From Jannaschia seohaensis (lineage in GTDB: Bacteria; Pseudomonadota; Alphaproteobacteria; Rhodobacterales; Rhodobacteraceae): 64,000 nucleotides of DNA. The notes under the pieces were generated by a model. That model was not told the origin of the DNA, did no database searches, and saw nothing but the letters and a program-made list of their open reading frames with translations. The translations under genes and the position numbers were made by a program. This document shows, in pieces, positions 40,439-49,599 of the stretch; positions within the stretch are counted from its first letter, which is position 1; each line of letters opens with the position of its first letter. The stretch is taken from the NCBI RefSeq assembly GCF_900116765.1, contig NZ_UETC01000003.1, positions 248,001 to 312,000 of the forward strand. The letters run 5' to 3'.

Positions 40439-43020
40439 AGCTCCGCCGGATCCGTCTGGAGAACGTGCGCCGCTTCTCCGAACCGGTCGAGATCGGTCCC
40501 CTGAGCGATGGCGTGTCGCTGCTCTGCGAGCCCAACGAGGCGGGCAAGTCGACGCTGTTCGACGCGCTCCATGCGCTGTTCTTCCAGCGCCACACGGGCT
40601 GGCCGAAAGAGGTGCAGGGGCTGCAACCGCGCTCCGGCGGCAAGGTCGCAGTCGGTTGCGAGATGGAGATCGACGGCGTTTCCTGGCGGCTCAGGAAGCA
40701 ATGGCAGAAAGGCAGTGGCGGGGAGGCGCGACTCTGGCGCGATGGGGCGCTGGAGGCGCAGGGCGATGCGGTCGAGGACTGGCTGCACGCGCGCATCACC
40801 GGGGCGCAGGGCGGGCCTGCGGGCTTGCTCTGGGTTCGGCAGGGGCGCGTGCGGGTGGATGTCGACAAGCGCGACAAGGCCGCCTCGGCGGAGGAGCAGG
40901 ACGCGCGCCGGGATCTGCTGACCGCGATCTCGGGGGCGATGGACGACGTGACGGGAGGCGAGCGTATGGACCGGGCCCTGTCCGACGTCACGGCGGAGCT
41001 TGCCGCGCTGGAGACGAAGCGGGGCGCCAAGGCAGGGGGCGCCTGGGCCGAGGCGGAGGCGTCCGTTGCGCACTGGGACGCCCGCCGGGAGGAGTTGCGC
41101 GCGCAGGTGGCCATGTTCCGCGAGGCGCTGGACGAGATGCGTCGGACCGGCGTTGATTTGGCGGCGCTCGAGGATGAGGGCGCCGAGGCGGAGCGGCGCC
41201 GCAAACTGGCCGAGGCTGCTATGGCCTTGGAGGCGGCGCGCCGCCACGCGGATCGGGTTGCCGGCGCGGAGGCCACGGCGCGGCTCGCTCGGCGCGAGTT
41301 GGAGGCGGGGACGCAGGCGCTGGCGCGGGACCGCGCGGCGCGGGCGGACCTCGCGGAGGCTACGGAGGCGGAGGCGCGGCTCGCTGCGGCCACGGAGGCC
41401 GCTGGCGCCCGCGCCGACAGCGGCGCCAGCGCGATCGCGGAGGCGGAGCGCGCGGCCGCTCTGGCGGGGGAGTCCGCCCGCGCGGCCGAGGACCGGCTCA
41501 ATGCGGCGCGCAAGCGCGCCGCTGCCATGGCCGCGGCCGACACCCGCGCCCGCCTTTCCGTGCAACTCGACCGGGCCGATGCTGCCGAGGACGCGCGAAT
41601 CGCTGCGGCCGCCCGTGCGGCGCAGGGGCCCGACGCGCGCCGCTTGGCCGAGGTCGAGGGACTACTGCAACGGCGCGATGCCCAGCGCGCGCTCCGCGCC
41701 GCCGCGGCGCCGACGGTGACTTTCGAGGGCGCGCCGGACGGCGCCGTGACGCTGGACGGCCAGCCCTTGGAGCCGGGGCAGGCCGTATCCCTGTCCACCC
41801 ATGCCGAGATCGGTCTCGCTGGCCTCGGCCGTTTGCGGATCGCAGTGCCCGAGACCGGCGGATCTGCCTTGGCGGAGGCGGAGGCCGCGCTGCGGCGCGC
41901 CCTCTCGGAGGGAGACTGGCCCGATATCGAAGCGTTGCGCCGCGCGGCCCGCGCGGCGGCGGACGCGGCGAACGAAGCGGAGGCGCAGCGGCGCACGCGC
42001 GAGGCCTTGGCGCCCGACGGGATCGCGGCACTGCGGGAGGCCTTGGCGCGGCTGCCGCAGCCGATCTCCGCCGATGAGGAAGAGGAATTCCAGGATCTCG
42101 CGGACCTGGAGGCGGCCGCCGATGCCGCCCGGGCGGAGGCCGAAGCCGGCGAGCAAGCCGCCGCGCGGGCGCGCGCGGCGGGCGAAGCCGCCCGGATCGC
42201 CGCGGCGGAGGCGGCGGCGGAGCTTCGGGCCGCCCGCTCCCGCCTGGAGACCGCTCGGCGTGCCGTCGCGGAACTCCCCGACCCGCCCACCGATCTCGAA
42301 GCCCGCGAAGCGGCTCTGGCCGAGGCGGAGGCCGTCCATGACGCGCTTTTGGCCGAAGCTCCCGACCTGGAAGCGACCGAAGCCCGGCACGCACGACTTC
42401 TGTCCATGGCGGAACAGCGACAGCGGCAGATCGCCACGCTGCGCGAGACCCGCGCGCGCCTGCGGGAACGAATCGACCAGGGGGGCGAGGCGGGGCTGGA
42501 AGAGGCGCTGGCCGAGGCGGAGACGCGCGCTGAGGACGCAAGGGCGGGGCTGGACCGGATTCTCTTCGAACGCGACACGCTGCGTTGCCTGCGGGATGCC
42601 TTGCAGGAGGCGCGCAGCGAGGCACGGGACGCCTATTTCGCCCCCGTCGCGCGGGAGTTGCGGCCGCTCCTGGCCGATCTCTGGGGCGAGGCGGAGCTGG
42701 AGTGGTCCGAGGACACCCTGCTGCCCGTTGCGCTGCGCCGCCGGGGCGCGGAGGAGCCGCTCGACATCCTCTCGGGCGGCACCCAGGAACAGATTGCCTT
42801 TCTCGTCCGCCTCGCCTTCGCGCGGCTGCTGGCGCGGGCCGGGCGGCCGGCGCCGCTGATTCTGGACGACGCCTTGGTCTATTCCGACGACGATCGCATC
42901 GAGAAGATGTTTGACGCGCTCCACCGGGCGGCGGGGGATATCCAGATCCTGGTGCTGAGCTGCCGCCAGAGGGCCTTCACGCGGCTCGGCGCGCCGCAGG
43001 TTCGGTTCGAACCGGTCTGA
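40435..43020 (+). CDS. SbcC/YhaN-like SMC-type ATPase
   Basis: An 861-residue partner of the SbcD-like nuclease. An N-terminal ATP-binding head with Walker A EPNEAGKSTLFDALHAL near residue 33 is followed by about 600 residues of Ala/Glu/Arg-rich coiled coil (two long helical arms around residues 170-400 and 480-730) and the C-terminal head with the ABC signature DILSGGTQEQIAFLVRLAFAR near residue 780 and Walker B PLILDDALVYSDDDR. The Cys zinc hook CxxC of classical SbcC is not visible in the middle, so it is closer to YhaN. A globular insert (about 425-480, VTFEGAPDGAVTLDGQPLE) sits where the hook would be. Confidence 0.88.
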   Translation: MKLRRIRLENVRRFSEPVEIGPLSDGVSLLCEPNEAGKSTLFDALHALFFQRHTGWPKEVQGLQPRSGGKVAVGCEMEIDGVSWRLRKQWQKGSGGEARLWRDGALEAQGDAVEDWLHARITGAQGGPAGLLWVRQGRVRVDVDKRDKAASAEEQDARRDLLTAISGAMDDVTGGERMDRALSDVTAELAALETKRGAKAGGAWAEAEASVAHWDARREELRAQVAMFREALDEMRRTGVDLAALEDEGAEAERRRKLAEAAMALEAARRHADRVAGAEATARLARRELEAGTQALARDRAARADLAEATEAEARLAAATEAAGARADSGASAIAEAERAAALAGESARAAEDRLNAARKRAAAMAAADTRARLSVQLDRADAAEDARIAAAARAAQGPDARRLAEVEGLLQRRDAQRALRAAAAPTVTFEGAPDGAVTLDGQPLEPGQAVSLSTHAEIGLAGLGRLRIAVPETGGSALAEAEAALRRALSEGDWPDIEALRRAARAAADAANEAEAQRRTREALAPDGIAALREALARLPQPISADEEEEFQDLADLEAAADAARAEAEAGEQAAARARAAGEAARIAAAEAAAELRAARSRLETARRAVAELPDPPTDLEAREAALAEAEAVHDALLAEAPDLEATEARHARLLSMAEQRQRQIATLRETRARLRERIDQGGEAGLEEALAEAETRAEDARAGLDRILFERDTLRCLRDALQEARSEARDAYFAPVARELRPLLADLWGEAELEWSEDTLLPVALRRRGAEEPLDILSGGTQEQIAFLVRLAFARLLARAGRPAPLILDDALVYSDDDRIEKMFDALHRAAGDIQILVLSCRQRAFTRLGAPQVRFEPV

Positions 43021-43104
43021 TCCGAAACCCCGCACGCGACCGCGAACACGGCGGTGACGCTCGCTTTGACATTTTCGATTAGAAGGGGGAGGGACGCGCC
43101 AGCG

Positions 43105-43179
43105 TGGTACCCCGTAGGGGAATCGAACCCCTCTTTCCAGGTTGAAAACCTGGCGTCCTAACCGATAGACGAACGGGGC
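43105..43179 (-). tRNA. tRNA-Glu (anticodon TTC), CCA encoded
   Basis: The minus strand from 43179 folds as a tRNA: acceptor GCCCCGT with ACGGGGT (G1-U72 wobble), an anticodon stem CCAGG/CCTGG around loop TTTTCAA giving anticodon TTC, and the T arm AGGGGTTCGATTCCCCT. Discriminator A and CCA (43107-43105) are encoded. It lies 67 nt downstream of recJ on the same strand. A 9-bp inverted repeat (43097-43105 and 43182-43190) flanks it. Confidence 0.97.
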
Positions 43180-43246
43180 GGACGCTGGCGTGCGGGTCTC
43201 TTAGAAGAGGCTGTCGGGGGTCGCAAGGGGTTTTTATCAGTTGCCG

Positions 43247-45001
43247 TTAGGTCGTCTCCGAGACGAGCGCGATATCCGTCACATTGAGCTGCACGCTCTC
43301 CCGTCCTTGCCAGCGATTGCACTCCAAACGACCGGCCACATGCAGCGGCGCGCCCGCTGCGCGGTCGATGGCATCGGTCAGACCGGAGGGCCCAGCGCGG
43401 AAGGCGATGGCATCGAGGCGTGTGCGGCCGCCATCGGTCAGGGTCAGTTTGAGATGGCCGTCCCCCACGGTGCGCGCATGGGCCACGCGCAGGTCCGGAA
43501 AGGCGAATCGCGGGGCGGAGGCGCCCTGGCCGAAGGGACCCGCCGTCTCCAGCGCCGTCACCAGCTCCAGCGTCGCGGCGCCGGGCATCAAGGTGCCGTC
43601 GAGGGTCAGGTCGCGCGGCCCGTCGTCGCCGGCGCCCTGGCGGGCGAGCAGGGCGTCGAGGCGGGCCATCGCCTCCTCCAGGCGGGCGGCTTCGACGGTC
43701 AACCCCGCGGCCATGCGGTGCCCGCCGCCCTTCACCAGGACGCCCTCGGCCGACAGGCGCTGCACCGACGCGCCCAGGTCGACGCCGCCGACCGACCGGC
43801 CCGAGCCCTGGCCCAGCCCGTCCTCGCGCAGCCCGATCACCACCGCCGGGCGCCCCAGCGCATCCTTCAGACGCGAGGCGACGATGCCGACGATCCCCGG
43901 GTGCCAGCCCTCGCCGGCGGCCCAGGCCAGCGCTCCGCCCGCCTCCAGCCGCGCTTCGGCCTGGGCGCGGGCGGCCTCGGTCACGCGGGCTTCGATGGCG
44001 CGGCGCTCGGCGTTGAGGATGTCGAGGCGCTGGGCCAGCGCCTCGGCCTCGGCCGTATCGTCGGTCGAGAGCAGACGCGCGCCCAGATCGGCAGCCCCGA
44101 TTCGCCCGCCCGCGTTGATGCGCGGTCCAAGCAGATAGCCGAGATGATAGGCCGTGGGCGGCCCGTCCAGCCGCGCCACATCCGCAAGCGCCCGCAGGCC
44201 CGGGCGCGACCGCCGGGCCAGCACCGTCAGCCCCTGGCGCACCAGCGCGCGGTTCACTCCCACCAGCGGCGCCACATCGGCCACGGTGGCAAGCGCCACG
44301 AGGTCGAGCATCGCCATCAGGTCCGGCCCCGCGCGCCCCTCCTCGCGCAGCAGGCGGTTGGCCTGCACCAAGGCCAGGAAGGTCACGGCGGCGGCACAGA
44401 GATGCGCCAGCGCGCCGTCCTCGTCCTGCCGGTTCGGGTTCACGACGGCCAGGGCAGGGGGCAGAGTCTCGGCGCCCAGATGGTGGTCGAGCACGACCAC
44501 GTCAGTCCCCTCCGCCGCCGCCAGCGCCCCGTGAGAGAGGGTGCCGCAATCGACGCAGACGATCAGGTCATGGGTCTCGGCCAGGCGGGCGATGGCGGGG
44601 GCGTTGGGGCCATAGCCTTCTTCGATGCGGTCGGGGACATAGACCGTGGCGCTGCGCCCCAACGCCCGCAGCCACCAGACCAGCAACGCGGCGGAACTGC
44701 CGCCATCGACGTCGTAATCGGCGAAGATCGCGATTCGCTCGCCCCGCGCGACGGCGGCCACCAGACGGCGCGCGGCGGCTTCCATGTCGCGCAAGCTCAG
44801 CGGGTCCGGCAGCAGGTCGCGCAGCTTGGGCGCAAGGAAGCCTGCGGCGTCCCCCGGGGCCACGCCCCGGCGGGCGAGGTGGCGGGCGAGCGCCAGGGGC
44901 TGGCCGGTCTGGGCGATGGCCTCGGCCATGCGCTCGGTCGCCGGGTCGAGGCCGACCCAGCGGCGGCCGGTGACGGAGCGGGAAACGCCGAGATAGGACA
45001 T
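43247..45001 (-). CDS. recJ: Single-stranded-DNA-specific exonuclease RecJ
   Basis: 5'-3' exonuclease acting in recombination and mismatch repair. The 584 residues have the DHH domain with IFADYDVDGGSSAALLVWW near residue 95, VVVLDHHLGAETLP near residue 175 and NPNRQDE, the YLLGPRINAGGRIG region, and the DHHA1 domain with VKGGGHRMAAG near residue 455, then an OB-type C-terminal domain. Motif III reads CVDCGTLSHGA, with the expected Asp. The start is at 45001 (MSYLGVSRSVTG); the frame open to 45037 has no better ribosome site. It follows glpX by 94 nt and precedes tRNA-Glu. Confidence 0.96.
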   Translation of the reverse strand: MSYLGVSRSVTGRRWVGLDPATERMAEAIAQTGQPLALARHLARRGVAPGDAAGFLAPKLRDLLPDPLSLRDMEAAARRLVAAVARGERIAIFADYDVDGGSSAALLVWWLRALGRSATVYVPDRIEEGYGPNAPAIARLAETHDLIVCVDCGTLSHGALAAAEGTDVVVLDHHLGAETLPPALAVVNPNRQDEDGALAHLCAAAVTFLALVQANRLLREEGRAGPDLMAMLDLVALATVADVAPLVGVNRALVRQGLTVLARRSRPGLRALADVARLDGPPTAYHLGYLLGPRINAGGRIGAADLGARLLSTDDTAEAEALAQRLDILNAERRAIEARVTEAARAQAEARLEAGGALAWAAGEGWHPGIVGIVASRLKDALGRPAVVIGLREDGLGQGSGRSVGGVDLGASVQRLSAEGVLVKGGGHRMAAGLTVEAARLEEAMARLDALLARQGAGDDGPRDLTLDGTLMPGAATLELVTALETAGPFGQGASAPRFAFPDLRVAHARTVGDGHLKLTLTDGGRTRLDAIAFRAGPSGLTDAIDRAAGAPLHVAGRLECNRWQGRESVQLNVTDIALVSETT

Positions 45002-45095
45002 GGCCCGTCCTGTCGCGCGCGCGGCGCTCGGGCGCAAGGCCCGGGGTGCAGGCGCGCCCCGGGCCTCGCGCCGACTGAGCGGTGCCGGCCCGGCG

Positions 45096-46055
45096 TCAGA
45101 CCGGGTTGCGGTAGCTCATGCGGCGGACGGAGCCGGTCTTGGAGCGCATCAGGATTGTGTCCGCCGTCAGATAGCCGACTTCGCGCTTGATGCCCGCCAG
45201 GATCGAGCCGTCGGTCACGCCGGTGCCCGCGAAGATCACGTCGGAGGTCACCATGTCGTCCCGGGTATAGACCCGGTCCAGGTTCGAGATGCCCGCGTTC
45301 TTGGCGCGCTGGCGTTCGTCGTCGTTGCGGAAGGTCAGCCGTCCGAACATCTGCCCGCCCATGCATTTGAGCGCCGCCGCCGCCAGCACGCCCTCCGGCG
45401 CGCCGCCGGAGCCCATATACATGTCGATGCCGGTCTTGTCCGGCTCGGCGCAATGGATCACGCCGGCCACGTCGCCATCGGTGATGAGCCGGATGGCGCA
45501 GTCGGTCGTGCGCAACTCGGCGATCATCTCCTCGTGGCGCGGCCGCTCCAGCACGCAGACGGTGATGTCATGGGTCGAGCATCCCTTGGCCGCGGCCAGG
45601 GCGTTCACCCGCTCCGACGGGCTCATGTCCATGGTGACGACGCCGTTGCGGTAGCCCGGGCCGATCGCCAGCTTTTCCATGTAGACGTCCGGCGCATGCA
45701 GCAGCGTCCCCCGCGGCGCCATCGCGATCACGCAGAGCGCGTTGGGCATGTCCTTGGCGGTCAGCGTCGTGCCCTCCAGCGGGTCGAGGGCGATGTCCAC
45801 CTCGGGGCCGGTGCCGCTGCCGACTTCCTCGCCGATATAGAGCATCGGCGCCTCGTCCCGCTCTCCCTCGCCGATGACGACGGTGCCGCGGATGTCGAGC
45901 TTGTTGAGCTGGTCGCGCATGGCGTTGACGGCGGCCTGGTCGGCGGCCTTCTCGTCCCCGCGACCGATCCATCCCGCCGAGGCCAGCGCCGCCGCCTCCG
46001 AAACGCGGGCAAGGCCCAGGGATAGCATGCGGTCGTTGAAGTCGGTCTTCGCCAT
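45096..46055 (-). CDS. glpX: Fructose-1,6-bisphosphatase class II (GlpX type)
   Basis: Hydrolyses fructose 1,6-bisphosphate in gluconeogenesis; some members also take sedoheptulose bisphosphate. The 319 residues show the family segments AALASAGWIGRGDEKAADQA near the N-terminus (Asp metal ligand), GTVVIGEGERDEAPML (Glu pair), DPLEGTTLTAKDMPNAL near residue 90, YMGSGGAPEGVLAAAALKCM and DMVTSDVIFAGTGVTDGS. The order hom-glpX-recJ is common in Rhodobacteraceae as far as I recall; here an acetyltransferase and an aldo/keto reductase lie between hom and glpX. Confidence 0.95.
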   Translation of the reverse strand: MAKTDFNDRMLSLGLARVSEAAALASAGWIGRGDEKAADQAAVNAMRDQLNKLDIRGTVVIGEGERDEAPMLYIGEEVGSGTGPEVDIALDPLEGTTLTAKDMPNALCVIAMAPRGTLLHAPDVYMEKLAIGPGYRNGVVTMDMSPSERVNALAAAKGCSTHDITVCVLERPRHEEMIAELRTTDCAIRLITDGDVAGVIHCAEPDKTGIDMYMGSGGAPEGVLAAAALKCMGGQMFGRLTFRNDDERQRAKNAGISNLDRVYTRDDMVTSDVIFAGTGVTDGSILAGIKREVGYLTADTILMRSKTGSVRRMSYRNPV

Positions 46056-46251
46056 CGGGGCTCTCCTGTTGGTTGCGCGAGGATTAGCGCGAACGGGGGG
46101 CGATGGGGAAGGGCGCGGTTGCGCTAACCTTCGGGTGGGAGGTCATGTCTGCTGTGCGGACGAAGCCGCCATTGTCTCACTTGGCCAACCGAACGCGTGC
46201 GCCTATCAATCACGCAGGTGACGCTGCATCCTTCAACGTGTTCGTGACGTT

Positions 46252-47061
46252 CTATCGCAGTCGATTGACCGGGGTACCGGACTCGCGGGGGCCTCTGATT
46301 TCGAGGTATGACATACCCGGTTGAGCGATTGCCTTTTCTAGCATCGTTAGCGCATCCTTTGTCAAAGTTGAGCCGTAGCTGTCCTCCAAGAACCTAATGG
46401 CGATATCCTTGTCCAACACATCTTCTGCCACGAAGGCACCCGCCCGTCTCGCCGCTTGCAGCAAAATATCGTCTTTTTGACGAGGAGAGTCGGCCTCTTG
46501 TAAGCGCCACAGATCATAGTCAAACATCCGAAGGCAACGTTCGGGGCTGTATTCTTCGGTGACAGGCTTTCTTCCTTTCGGCCTGAGCCCCGTTCTCATC
46601 AATAGCCGACCGGATGCCTCGTTAATCAGGTCCCAATAGCCAGCGTAAATCACGCCAAGGTCTTTCATCTCTCTAAGCTTCTTGCCGAAAAGGTCGGCGG
46701 CTTCGCTCATCAGTCCTCGGCCGTGCCAATCAGAACCAAGTGCATAGAAATATTCGCCTGTCCAAAGATCGCGCTCATTCTTTTCCATGTAGAAGCCTGC
46801 AACACCGGCAAGCCTGTCCTCTGCTGTTTTGGGCAAGACAGCGAACAACCCCATGCCGCCGTTTTCCCAGATGCCTCCGCTGCCATCGATACCCATAATC
46901 GATGTCCAGCGTTCGGCCTCAAGAAGTGCGTCGTCTGCAGTCTTAGTATTGTGAGCTAGCATTCCGACAACGTTAGGATCAGAAAAGATGGTTTCGGCGA
47001 TCTCTGCGCTGTCCGCCAAAGTCACAGGTCTAAGAACTAGCCGTTCAGTCTCTAGATGCAT
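46252..47061 (-). CDS. GNAT family N-acetyltransferase with C-terminal extension
   Basis: A 269-residue protein. The first 170 residues are a RimJ-type GNAT domain (LETERLVLRPVTLADSAEIA at the start, YALGSDWHGRGLMSEAADLF for the acetyl-CoA site near residue 110, INEASGRLLMRTGLRPKGR). The last 90 residues form a helical extension of unknown role (LQAARRAGAFVAEDVLDKD, TLTKDALTMLEKAIAQPGMS). Base composition is visibly richer in A+T than all neighbours and codon third positions are not G/C biased, so it is probably a recent acquisition between glpX and the reductase. The substrate is unknown. The 195-nt gap to glpX is also AT-richer and holds no gene. Confidence 0.82.
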   Translation of the reverse strand: MHLETERLVLRPVTLADSAEIAETIFSDPNVVGMLAHNTKTADDALLEAERWTSIMGIDGSGGIWENGGMGLFAVLPKTAEDRLAGVAGFYMEKNERDLWTGEYFYALGSDWHGRGLMSEAADLFGKKLREMKDLGVIYAGYWDLINEASGRLLMRTGLRPKGRKPVTEEYSPERCLRMFDYDLWRLQEADSPRQKDDILLQAARRAGAFVAEDVLDKDIAIRFLEDSYGSTLTKDALTMLEKAIAQPGMSYLEIRGPRESGTPVNRLR

Positions 47062-47175
47062 GCCAACTTTCTCGAAAACGCCAATATACTAAGCGAGAAA
47101 GAGAGTAATGCCTTTCGACGTGTGTGGCAAACTCGGTGGGGGATACGACAGCTTCGGGTTTGAAGCCGACCTCCG

Positions 47176-48237
47176 TCATACCTCTTCCGACGACGCCGCC
47201 CAGAGGTTCAGGCCCTTGTCACCCGACAACTCGTCGATCCGGGCCAGTTCCTCGTCGGAAAATTCGAGGTTTCCGACCGCGCCGGCGCAATCCACCACCT
47301 GCTCGGGCCGCGAGGCCCCGATCAGCGCCGTGGTCACCCGCCCGCCGCGCAGCACCCAGGCGATGGCCATCTGCGCCAGGGTCTGGCCCCGCGCCTCCGC
47401 CATATCGTTGAGGCCGCGCAGCGCCGCCAGCGTGTCCTCGGTCAGCATCGCGTCGGGGTCGAGTGACTTGCCCTGCGTCGCGCGGCTGCCTTCGGGGATG
47501 CCGCCGAGATACTTCTTGGTCAGCAGGCCCTGCGCCAGCGGCGTGAAGGCGATGGAGCCGATCCCCTCCTGCTCCAGCGTATCCAGCAACCCATCCCGCT
47601 CTACCCAGCGGTTGAGCATGTTGTAGCTCGGCTGATGGATCAGGCAGGGCGTGCCCATCTCGCGGAGAATCGCCGCCGCCTCGCGGGTGCGCTCGGAGTT
47701 GTAGCTGCTGATCCCGGCATAGAGCGCCTTGCCCGAGCGCACGATCTGATCGAGCGCGCCCATCGTCTCCTCCAGCGGCGTCTCGGGATCGAAGCGGTGG
47801 GAGTAGAAGATGTCGAAATACTCCAGGCCGGTGCGCTTCAGCGAGGCATCGCAGGAGGCGATCAGATATTTGCGGCTGCCCCATTCGCCATAGGGCCCGG
47901 GCCACATGTCGTAGCCCGCCTTGGAGCTGATGATCAGCTCATCGCGGAAGGGCGCGAAATCCTCGTCCATCAGGCGTTTGAACGCGATCTCGGCGCTGCC
48001 CGGGGGCGGGCCGTAATTGTTGGCCAGGTCGAAATGGGTGATGCCGTGATCGAAGGCCGTCCGGCAGATGTCGCGCTTGACCTGGTGGGGCGTGTCGTCC
48101 CCGAAATTGTGCCACAGGCCCAGCGAGATCGCGGGCAGCTTCAGGCCCGAGCGGCCGCAGCGGCGATAGACCATGCGCTCGTAGCGGTCGGCGGCGGGGC
48201 GGTAGGGCGGTTCGAACACCTTGGGCTTACGGGCCAT
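47176..48237 (-). CDS. Aldo/keto reductase (YghZ/MgrA-like)
   Basis: A 353-residue NADPH-dependent reductase of the AKR14-like group related to E. coli L-glyceraldehyde 3-phosphate reductase. The catalytic tetrad is visible: Asp and Tyr in HFDLANNYGPPPGSAE near residue 75, Lys in LIISSKAGYDMWPG and His in IFYSHRFDPETPLEE. The C-terminal NADPH site is ALIGASRPEQVVD. Full length for the family. It is co-directional with hom upstream (9 nt gap), so probably co-transcribed. The physiological substrate is open: methylglyoxal or sugar aldehydes are usual in vitro. Confidence 0.9.
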   Translation of the reverse strand: MARKPKVFEPPYRPAADRYERMVYRRCGRSGLKLPAISLGLWHNFGDDTPHQVKRDICRTAFDHGITHFDLANNYGPPPGSAEIAFKRLMDEDFAPFRDELIISSKAGYDMWPGPYGEWGSRKYLIASCDASLKRTGLEYFDIFYSHRFDPETPLEETMGALDQIVRSGKALYAGISSYNSERTREAAAILREMGTPCLIHQPSYNMLNRWVERDGLLDTLEQEGIGSIAFTPLAQGLLTKKYLGGIPEGSRATQGKSLDPDAMLTEDTLAALRGLNDMAEARGQTLAQMAIAWVLRGGRVTTALIGASRPEQVVDCAGAVGNLEFSDEELARIDELSGDKGLNLWAASSEEV

Positions 48238-48246
48238 GGGGTCTCC

Positions 48247-49533
48247 TTACGGCGTCTGGATCTGAAGCGCGATGGGATCGGCGGTGACCACTCCGGTGGC
48301 GGTGACGCCCTCCAGCGCGGTGGCCAGCGCCGAGGGCGCGCAGGGATGGGTGACGATGAGAACGGGCGCGTCCTCGCCGGGATGGTCGTATTGGCGCATC
48401 CGGTCGATGGAGATGCCGTTCTGGCCCAGCACCGTCGCCACGCGCGCCAGGGCGCCGGGCGTGTCGGTCAGGCTGAGGCGCAGGTAATGCGCGCATTCGG
48501 TGGCCGAATTGGCACGCTGCGCCGGGGCGAGCGTGGCGGCGGGCTGGCCGAAGGGCGGGATGTCGAGCCCGCGCGCGATGTCGGCTACGTCCCCCATCAC
48601 CGCGCTGGCGGTCGGACCCTCGCCCGCGCCCGCTCCCCGCAGCACGATCTGGCCGACGGAGTCGCCTTCGATGACGACCATGTTGGTGCCGCCCTCCAGC
48701 TGGCCCAGCGGGCTGTCGGCAGGGACGAGCGTCGGGCGCATGGATTGCTCCACCCCGGCTTCGGTCCGCCGCGCCTCACCGAGCAGCTTGATCCGGTAGC
48801 CCATGTCGCGGGCGCGGTGGATGTCGTCGATCGACACCTCCTGGATGCCCTGGAGCTGGACGCCCTCGAAATCGACCTGGGTGCCGAAGGCGATGGCCGA
48901 GAGCAGCGCCAGCTTGTGGCCCGCATCGATCCCACCCACGTCGAGCGTCGGGTCCGCCTCCAGAAAGCCCAGCGCGTCGGCTTCGGCGAAGATCTCGTCA
49001 TATGGCTTCCCGGACGCCTCCATCCGGGTCAGGATGTAGTTGCAGGTGCCGTTCATGACGCCCGAGACGCGGGTGATCTCGTTGGCCGCCAGCCCCTCGG
49101 TCAGCGCCTTGATGCAGGGGATGCCGCCCGCCACCGCCGCTTCGAAGCGGAGCGCCGCGCCGGTCGACTCGGCCAGTTCGGCAAGCGCCTGACCGTGGAT
49201 CGCGAGCATCGCCTTGTTGGCGGTCACGACCGGCTTGCCCGCAGCCAGCGCCGCTTCGGTCGCGGCCTTGGCGGGGCCGTCGGAGCCGCCCATCAGCTCG
49301 ACGAAGAGATCGACATCCTCCCGCTTGGCCAGCGCGACCGGGTCATCCTCCCAGGCATAGGCCGACAGATCCACGCCGCGATCCTTGTCACGGGTGCGCG
49401 CGGAGACGGCGGAGATGGAAATGGCGCGGCCGGTGCGGGCGGCCAACATGTCCGCATGGGTCTGAACGATGCGGACGACGCCGACCCCGACAGTGCCGAG
49501 CCCTGCGATCCCGAGGCGGAGGGGGGTGGTCAT
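48247..49533 (-). CDS. hom: Homoserine dehydrogenase
   Basis: Reduces aspartate semialdehyde to homoserine, the branch point to threonine and methionine. The 428 residues have the NAD(P) Rossmann motif LGIAGLGTVGVGVVRI at the start, the dimerisation and catalytic region FEAAVAGGIPCIKALTEGLAANE near residue 130 with GVMNGTCNYIL and ADALGFLEADPTLDV, and a C-terminal ACT domain (LRLSLTDTPGALARVATVLG) that usually binds threonine for feedback inhibition. It is not fused to aspartokinase. Confidence 0.96.
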   Translation of the reverse strand: MTTPLRLGIAGLGTVGVGVVRIVQTHADMLAARTGRAISISAVSARTRDKDRGVDLSAYAWEDDPVALAKREDVDLFVELMGGSDGPAKAATEAALAAGKPVVTANKAMLAIHGQALAELAESTGAALRFEAAVAGGIPCIKALTEGLAANEITRVSGVMNGTCNYILTRMEASGKPYDEIFAEADALGFLEADPTLDVGGIDAGHKLALLSAIAFGTQVDFEGVQLQGIQEVSIDDIHRARDMGYRIKLLGEARRTEAGVEQSMRPTLVPADSPLGQLEGGTNMVVIEGDSVGQIVLRGAGAGEGPTASAVMGDVADIARGLDIPPFGQPAATLAPAQRANSATECAHYLRLSLTDTPGALARVATVLGQNGISIDRMRQYDHPGEDAPVLIVTHPCAPSALATALEGVTATGVVTADPIALQIQTP

Positions 49534-49599
49534 GGCGCGCGCTCCTCGATGGGTCAGTGGTGGGACGGGTAGCCGGTCGGCCGAGGCGGTGCAACGCCG

